Positions 59,029-64,000 of a stretch of 64,000 bases of DNA are shown piece by piece; the stretch's first letter is position 1; each line of letters opens with the position of its first letter. The position numbers were made by a program, and so were the translations under genes. The DNA lies in NCBI RefSeq assembly GCF_001718835.1, contig NZ_CP013444.1, positions 2,976,001 to 3,040,000 on the forward strand, given 5' to 3'. Below the pieces are notes generated by a model. The model was not told the DNA's origin, searched no databases, and saw only the letters and a program-made list of their open reading frames with translations. Source of the DNA: Burkholderia cepacia. GTDB lineage: Bacteria > Pseudomonadota > Gammaproteobacteria > Burkholderiales > Burkholderiaceae.

Positions 59029-60215
59029 CGCGCCACCTGAACGTGCAGGCGATGCAGTTGCCGGAACGCGAACGAGCTCACGCCGAGCAGGCACATGAAC
59101 ATCACCGCGATCGCCGCGTTGGTCGCGATCGGCAGCGCGCTCACGATGCCCGACGCGAGCGAACCGAGCACCAGCATCAGGCAGCCCTGCAGGCTCGCCG
59201 CGGCGCCCGCGCGCCCCGGAAACAGCGCCATCGAGCGGGCCATCGCGTTCGAGAAGATGAAGCCCTGCGCGAACGCGATCAGCATGATCCCGCCGAGCGC
59301 GGTGACGAGCACGAGCGCGGTGCCGCTCGACGCGACGCACGCGACGCCGAGCGCGAACAGCACGATCCCGCCGCGCATCAGCTGCTCGCCGCTGTAGCGC
59401 TTGATCAGGCTGCGGTTCAGCGTCGTGCCGCCGAGGTAGCACAGGCCGACGGCGAGCGCCGTCGATCCGAAGTACGACGCGCTGTGCCCGAGGCGATGCT
59501 GCACGATGTACGGCCCGATCACGTTCCACATCAGGAACGCCGAGAAGCTCATCCCGAGCATCCCGACGGCGGACAGGAAATGCGGATCGGACAGGATCTC
59601 GCGGTAGCCCGCTATCGTTTGCGCCGGCGTGCGCCGCATCTCGGGCCGCAGCGACTCGCGCAGCCCCGCGAAAGCGAACGACAGCACGACGAGCCCGTAG
59701 CCGCAGTAGACGACGAAGTTCCAGCGCCAGCCCGCCATCTCCTGCACGAGCCCGCCGACGTACGGCGCGATCACCGGGCCGAGCCCGAACGCGAGACTCA
59801 GGTAGACGATCGCGACGCGGAAACGGTCGCCCTTCACGGTATCGACGAGCACGGCGCGCGCGACCACCTGGCACGACCCGATCGCGAAGCCCTGGATCGC
59901 GCGACCGACCATCAGCGCCTCGAACGACGGCGCGGCCACCGCGAGTGCGCTGCCCGCGATGAACAGCGCGAGGCCGGCCAGCACGGACGGCCGGCGCCCC
60001 CACCAGTCGGCCAGCATGCCGAACGCGAGCTGGCCGAGCGCATAGAACACGAGCGTGATGGTGATCGTGTTCTGCATCATGCTCGGCGCGACGCCGAGCT
60101 CGCGGCCGATCGCCGGAATGCTCGGCGCGTACAGGTCGATCGCGATCCCGCCGACGCTGTTGATCAGCGGCGCCAGGAACACGAGAAAGTTTTCGTATTG
60201 TTTGGAATCGGACAT
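59025..60215 (-). CDS. MFS exporter, Bcr/CflA type
   Basis: A 396 aa, 12-helix drug:H+ antiporter. IDLYAPSIPAIGRELGVAPS and GMLADWWGRRPSVLAGLALF are Bcr/CflA signatures, with a motif-C-like GLGPVIAPYVGG in helix 5. The start MSDSKQYENF at 60215 is chosen as the canonical N-terminus although its ribosome binding site is weak. It is the fourth gene of a five-gene operon with oxygenase, ligase and hemolysin-family genes, so it may export the operon's product. Confidence 0.85.
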   Translation of the reverse strand: MSDSKQYENFLVFLAPLINSVGGIAIDLYAPSIPAIGRELGVAPSMMQNTITITLVFYALGQLAFGMLADWWGRRPSVLAGLALFIAGSALAVAAPSFEALMVGRAIQGFAIGSCQVVARAVLVDTVKGDRFRVAIVYLSLAFGLGPVIAPYVGGLVQEMAGWRWNFVVYCGYGLVVLSFAFAGLRESLRPEMRRTPAQTIAGYREILSDPHFLSAVGMLGMSFSAFLMWNVIGPYIVQHRLGHSASYFGSTALAVGLCYLGGTTLNRSLIKRYSGEQLMRGGIVLFALGVACVASSGTALVLVTALGGIMLIAFAQGFIFSNAMARSMALFPGRAGAAASLQGCLMLVLGSLASGIVSALPIATNAAIAVMFMCLLGVSSFAFRQLHRLHVQVAR

Positions 60216-60272
60216 GGGGACGTTCCAGATGTAACGAGGCGGGCCGGCGCCGAAGCGCACGGCCCACCGGGA

Positions 60273-60899
60273 TCAATGACCAGTCGCGGCGAGCGCGACG
60301 TGCCGGGAAGCGCAGCGCGGCGGAGGCTTGTCGTCGAGCGGGCTCCAGGCGGGCAGCTCGTCGCGCGCAGCCATGCCGCCGATCTTCACCATGATCACGC
60401 GCGGCGCGTTGTCGTAGTACGTGCCCCAGTCGACGTGCTGGTCGCGCACGCGGCTCACGCTTGCGTGACCGAGATCGTCATAGCCGATCTGCAGCGACTG
60501 CACGATGTGCCGCACCCGCTCGGTCGCCGTCATCAGCACGTACCGGTAGTGATGCTGGGCAAGCGTGCGGAACACGTTCGCGATCAGGTAGCGCCCCGCG
60601 CCCTTCGAGCCGAACGACGAGAACTGCCCGAGTTCGACGAGCTCCGCGCGCGACAGCCCGTACAGGTGCGTCAGCGACTCGTCCAGGTAGTACTCCGAGA
60701 AGAGCGGGGCGCTGTCGCCCCAGCTCAACCCGACGCACGCGTAGCCGGGCAGCGTCATCGCGCGGTCGGTCAGGCACCAGAACTGGTCGGGGCGCGGCTC
60801 CGGGCGCGCGCCGTGCGCCTGGTAATAGTTCTGGGCGACCGCCAGCTGCATCGCGCGATAAGCGGCCTGCCCCGGATGGAAAGTTCGTACGATGTGCAC
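60273..60899 (-). CDS. thermostable-hemolysin-family (T_hemolysin) GNAT-like protein
   Basis: A 208 aa protein matching my memory of the T_hemolysin family. Landmarks are FSEYYLDESLTHLYGL, VELGQFSSFGSKGAGRYLIA, VLMTATERVRHIVQSLQI and VDWGTYYDNAPRVIMVKIGG. The order of elements resembles autoinducer-synthase/GNAT folds, and despite the name no pore-forming features are seen. It starts with GTG at 60899, supported by GGGAGCC upstream, 13 bp after the ligase gene. Sitting between an acyl-activating ligase and an exporter, an acyltransferase role in making a small molecule is plausible but unproven. Confidence 0.72.
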   Translation of the reverse strand: MHIVRTFHPGQAAYRAMQLAVAQNYYQAHGARPEPRPDQFWCLTDRAMTLPGYACVGLSWGDSAPLFSEYYLDESLTHLYGLSRAELVELGQFSSFGSKGAGRYLIANVFRTLAQHHYRYVLMTATERVRHIVQSLQIGYDDLGHASVSRVRDQHVDWGTYYDNAPRVIMVKIGGMAARDELPAWSPLDDKPPPRCASRHVALAATGH

Positions 60900-60912
60900 G
60901 TTCGGCTCCCGG

Positions 60913-62388
60913 TCAGTACAGCGACGCCGCGAGATCGCGCTCGATCAGCTGGCGGCGCGGCCGGCCCGTGACCGTGTAATAGTCCTTGCGGAAGCGCTCG
61001 ATGTCGGCCACCACCCGCACGCGCCGCACCCGCGCGAAATCCGCGAGCCGCGGCTCGAGGCGCGCCATCTCGCCGAGAATCGCCGCCTCGTCGTGCTGCG
61101 ACAGCACGATCGCCGCCGGCTCTTCCCGGCCTTCGCCGAACACGACGATGTCGTCGATCAGCGCGCTTTCCTTGTAAACCGTCTCCACCCACTCCGGCGA
61201 GATGTTGCGGGCCGTCGAAAGGATGATCACGTGCTTCTTGCGGCCGGTGATGTACAGGTAGCCGTCGACGATCTCCGCGATGTCGCCCGTGTGCAGGTAG
61301 CCGTCGGTCAGCTCGCACGACGTGTCGTCCGAGTTGTAGTAGCCGGCGCACAGCGTCGGGGTGAGCACGCGCAGCTCGCCGTCGACGATCGACGGCACGA
61401 TGCCGTCGAGCAGCGGGCCGGCGGATCCGATGCGGCGATGCCCCGGATGGTTCAGCGAGATGATCGAGCTGTTCTCGCTCAGGCCGTACGCTTCGTAGAC
61501 CTGCACGCCGCGCTTGTCGAGCGATTCGAGCACGGTGGCCGGAATCTTCGCGCCGCCGGTGATGATGTGCGGATTGCGGCGGCCGAACAGGCTCGTGACG
61601 CTCGTCGATTCGAGCAGCGCGTCGGCTTCCTCGAGCAGCTTCGGCGGCAGGTACAGGAAGTTCGGATCGACCTGCGCGATCAGGTCCAGGTAGTCGCGCG
61701 CATTGCCGCTGCGCGCGCCGTACTCGGCGTAGCGCGCCGGCATCAGCGTCAGCGAGCCGCCGGACAGGATCGGCAGGAACACGCCGAGCACCTGTTCGAT
61801 CAGCAGGCTCATCGGCACGATCGACAGGTAGTCGAGCGGCGCCTGCGGCACGCGCTTCAGCACGTTCGTCACGAGCAGGCCGACCGCCTCGTCGCGGATC
61901 TTTACGCCCTTCGGCTTCGACGTCGTGCCGGACGTATGGATGATCCCGCAGATGCCGGGCTCGATCCGCTCGCCGGCCGGCGCGCCCTGCGCGGGCCACG
62001 CGCTGCGCTCGCTCGCGGCGTCGAGGCACGCGATGCCGGGCAGGATCGCGCTGATGCGCGCCGCGGTGTGCGCGTCCTGCGCGAAGATCGCGGTGGCCTT
62101 GTGCAGCAGGCTGCCGATCTGCTCGTCGGAGAATTCGATCGGCACCGGCAGCAGCACAGCCTTCACGCGGAAGATCGCCAGCATCGTCGCGACCCACGTA
62201 TAGCTCGAGCGGGCGGCGATCCCGAACACGAGCCCGCTGCAATCGCCGTACACGTCCTGCAGCGTCGCGGCGATGCGCTCCACGTCGGCGCGCAGTTCCG
62301 CGAGCGAATAGTCGCGGCCTTCCATCTCGCGCACGACGATCCGGTCCTGCGCTTCGGCGAAATGACGTTCGAGAAGTGCGCTGATCAT
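60913..62388 (-). CDS. AMP-dependent acyl-activating ligase
   Basis: A 491 aa ANL-superfamily adenylating enzyme. Core motifs: GIIHTSGTTSKPKGVKI (A3), VYEAYGLSENSS (A5), YLHTGDIAEI (A7) and GRKKHVIILSTARNISPEWV (A8). The C-terminal A10 region reads YYTVTGRPRRQ, with Arg where the catalytic Lys is usual. The start at 62388 has AGGAGCC upstream and overlaps the oxygenase stop by an ATGA. The acyl substrate is unknown; long-chain-acyl-CoA-synthetase-like members activate fatty acids. It is likely to charge the substrate used by the neighbouring oxygenase or GNAT-like protein. Confidence 0.85.
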   Translation of the reverse strand: MISALLERHFAEAQDRIVVREMEGRDYSLAELRADVERIAATLQDVYGDCSGLVFGIAARSSYTWVATMLAIFRVKAVLLPVPIEFSDEQIGSLLHKATAIFAQDAHTAARISAILPGIACLDAASERSAWPAQGAPAGERIEPGICGIIHTSGTTSKPKGVKIRDEAVGLLVTNVLKRVPQAPLDYLSIVPMSLLIEQVLGVFLPILSGGSLTLMPARYAEYGARSGNARDYLDLIAQVDPNFLYLPPKLLEEADALLESTSVTSLFGRRNPHIITGGAKIPATVLESLDKRGVQVYEAYGLSENSSIISLNHPGHRRIGSAGPLLDGIVPSIVDGELRVLTPTLCAGYYNSDDTSCELTDGYLHTGDIAEIVDGYLYITGRKKHVIILSTARNISPEWVETVYKESALIDDIVVFGEGREEPAAIVLSQHDEAAILGEMARLEPRLADFARVRRVRVVADIERFRKDYYTVTGRPRRQLIERDLAASLY

Positions 62389-63311
62389 GCAATGGCTCCT
62401 TTGCGATAGCTTTGTGCGCCGAAGATCCGGCGGCCCGTATCCGCGAGGCGGCGGCGGCCGTGCATCACGCGGGTGTTGTCGATCACGACGATGTCGCCCT
62501 TGTTCCAGAACAGGTCGTACGTGTAGCGCGCGGTCACGTCCTTGATTTCGTCCCACACCTCGAAATCGATGTCGGTGCCGTCTTCCCACGTGATGAGCGG
62601 CGGTTCGTAGTTCACGCTCGGGCCGAGCAGCGAATTGCAGAACGCGCGGCGGCCGGAGAAGCAGCTCGTGGTGATCGCATCCGTCACGCGTTCGGACGAC
62701 ACGAGGAACTGATCGAGCCGGCGGTAGTGCTGGCCCGGCACGCGCTGGTTGACGACTTCGAGATGCGAGTCGTTCACCTCATGCGCGCTCACCTGCAGCT
62801 CGATGCTCAGGAACCGCTGCACGTTCGGCCAGGGAATGCGGCGCGCGTACTTGATCTTGCGCTGCTCGAACAGGCGGCGGGTGGCCGGCGACAGCTCGTG
62901 CAGCACGCGCAGGCCGTCGCACATCGTCGTCTCGGAGCCGACGCGCGCCGGCTCGAGGCAGAAGAACCACTGCAGGTCCGGCGTGAACGGCAGGTTGCCG
63001 TTTTCCTGGTGCAGGCCCATCTCGAGGTGGCCCGCGTCGATTTCCGCGGTGTTCTCGGTCGACGCCTTGCGCGCCGGATCGAACGTGACGCGCGCCGAGT
63101 GCTGGCTGACGAAGCGGTTGAAATCCTCGAGCGTGTCCGCGAAGTTGCGGTAGATCACGACGCCCGAGTGGGCAAGATTTTCGTACAACTGATCGGTATC
63201 GACGATATCGATCGCCTTCTGGCCCGGCTCCAGGCTCTCGATCAGTTCGAAGCCGAAACGCGGCAACGGTTTGTGGTGGACCTGCGCGGTGACTACGTCA
63301 ACATCCATCAT
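62385..63311 (-). CDS. TauD/TfdA-family Fe(II)/2-oxoglutarate dioxygenase
   Basis: A 308 aa dioxygenase. The facial triad is His101-x-Glu103 in GLHQENGNLPF and His284 in VIDNTRVMHGRR; an Arg in TGRRIFGAQSY is the expected 2OG carboxylate ligand. HxE instead of HxD occurs in amino-acid hydroxylase and SyrP-like members of the family. It is the first gene of a five-gene operon (oxygenase, ligase, T_hemolysin, MFS, DoxX), with a same-strand LysR gene upstream. A tailoring or desaturating reaction on an amino or fatty acid unit is plausible; sulfonate use (TauD proper) is unlikely without tauABC. Confidence 0.85.
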   Translation of the reverse strand: MMDVDVVTAQVHHKPLPRFGFELIESLEPGQKAIDIVDTDQLYENLAHSGVVIYRNFADTLEDFNRFVSQHSARVTFDPARKASTENTAEIDAGHLEMGLHQENGNLPFTPDLQWFFCLEPARVGSETTMCDGLRVLHELSPATRRLFEQRKIKYARRIPWPNVQRFLSIELQVSAHEVNDSHLEVVNQRVPGQHYRRLDQFLVSSERVTDAITTSCFSGRRAFCNSLLGPSVNYEPPLITWEDGTDIDFEVWDEIKDVTARYTYDLFWNKGDIVVIDNTRVMHGRRRLADTGRRIFGAQSYRKGAIA

Positions 63312-63530
63312 GTGTGCCTCTCACTCTCAGTGTGGTTAGTCTTGGTGTGTTCGAGTCCTGGCCTCGTCGAACACCACTCAATTTACCGACACGAAGCGGC
63401 ACGCCGTTTTAAAAATTAAAAGCTGGATGTAATTTTGTTGAGAGATTCGTGAAAAAGCCTGCCGGGTGCTTCCTCACGCGAAAGAATCGGCCGGGCGGCG
63501 CGCCCGACGGCACGCGCCGCCGCGGCCCGT

Positions 63531-64000
63531 TCAGAGCGCGTGCGCCGCGCCGGGTTCGAGCGCGTTCGCGCTCGCGAGATCCTTGAACAGCATCCGCATG
63601 CTGCGGATGTCGTGGTTCTTTTCCATCTGGGTCGCCCAGATCACGTCGAGCGTGAAGGTCGGAAAGCCGAGCGGCACGTCGCAGATCTGCACCGAAGGCG
63701 GGATCGACAGGTACGGAATCAGCCGTTGCGGCAGCGTCAGCACGACCGGCAGCCGCGAGACGATGTTCAGGCAGGCCTGATACGTGTTCGCCCGCGCGAC
63801 GATGTTGCGCGAGCGCCCGAGCTTCTCGAGCCAGCCGTCGATCATGTTGCGCTCGGAGATCCACGGCGTCGGGAACACGTGATGCATGTCGCAGAACTCG
63901 TCGAGCGTCACGCGCGTCGTCGGCGCGAGCTTGCGCGATGCGGTCAGGCACACGAACGTGTCGGACAGCACCGATTCCCATTGCAGGTCCGGATGCAGCC
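63531..64000 (-). CDS. LysR-family regulator, C-terminal 156 codons (runs off window)
   Basis: The effector-binding half of a LysR-type regulator of the NodD/LinR-like group: SVLSDTFVCLTASRKLAP, FPTPWISERNMIDGWLEKL, IVSRLPVVLTLPQRLIPYL and the closing IWATQMEKNHDIRSMRML. The DNA-binding half lies beyond base 64000. It is encoded on the same strand 219 bp upstream of the TauD-type gene and is the natural candidate regulator of that operon. No terminator with a T run is seen between them, so read-through is possible. Confidence 0.85.
   Translation of the reverse strand, partial: LHPDLQWESVLSDTFVCLTASRKLAPTTRVTLDEFCDMHHVFPTPWISERNMIDGWLEKLGRSRNIVARANTYQACLNIVSRLPVVLTLPQRLIPYLSIPPSVQICDVPLGFPTFTLDVIWATQMEKNHDIRSMRMLFKDLASANALEPGAAHAL

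Noticed and set aside
60273..60899. A true hemolysin toxin
   Set aside because: No signal peptide or pore-forming features are seen. The family name is historical, and the gene context is enzymatic.
62385..63311. Taurine dioxygenase for sulfonate utilisation
   Set aside because: There are no tauABC or other sulfonate genes nearby, and the HxE variant with a ligase partner suggests secondary metabolism instead.

Overview
The window looks like a chromosomal stretch of a Burkholderia species, probably of the B. cepacia complex. The coding DNA is very GC-rich. The rRNA operon has the beta-proteobacterial order 16S-Ile-Ala-23S-5S. The gene content (phosphonate, quinate/shikimate, guanidinobutyrate and pipecolate catabolism, many MFS carriers, an RND pump) fits that genus. 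I see no insertion sequence, prophage, integrase or CRISPR array. Species assignment is inference.

Layout. 0-4 kb: a truncated MFS carrier, then a large MscS-type channel closed by a strong terminator. 4-10 kb: a lysine/pipecolate module, amaB facing lysP-amaA-tetR. 10-15 kb: a phospholipase D-like protein, a DeoR regulator, a small protein, an EamA exporter and nadE. 15-18.5 kb: two neighbouring secretable-type serine peptidases of families S10 and S53. 18.7-20 kb: a LysE exporter facing an Lrp regulator. 20-23.3 kb: a guanidinobutyrase module (LysR, gbuA, MFS). 23.5-27.6 kb: pitA, a 2OG-Fe(II) oxygenase and a DHA2 drug exporter. 27.8-33.5 kb: a complete rRNA operon on the minus strand with terminator, two tRNAs, boxA sites and two tandem promoters.

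33.5-42.2 kb: a 2-aminoethylphosphonate (AEP) locus. The minus-strand genes phnS-T-U-V-A-Y plus an HD-domain oxygenase are tightly overlapped, and phnW is divergent. Imported AEP would be transaminated (PhnW), oxidised to phosphonoacetate (PhnY) and hydrolysed to acetate and phosphate (PhnA). The HD protein retains every diiron ligand of PhnZ, so a second oxidative route is likely.

42.3-47.1 kb: a quinate/shikimate to protocatechuate module, with aroQ-dehydrogenase-MFS facing a QsuB/QuiC-type 3-dehydroshikimate dehydratase. 47.4-52.6 kb: a small protein, a DUF899 protein, a PAS-AraC regulator facing an orphan amino-acid-binding protein, and an MHS-type carrier. 52.6-64 kb: a MexHI-OpmD-like RND efflux operon. 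Directly upstream of it is a five-gene operon (TauD-type dioxygenase, AMP-dependent ligase, thermostable-hemolysin-family GNAT-like protein, MFS exporter, DoxX/MexG-like protein) led by a partial LysR gene. This last region is my best candidate for an undescribed small-molecule biosynthesis and export system.
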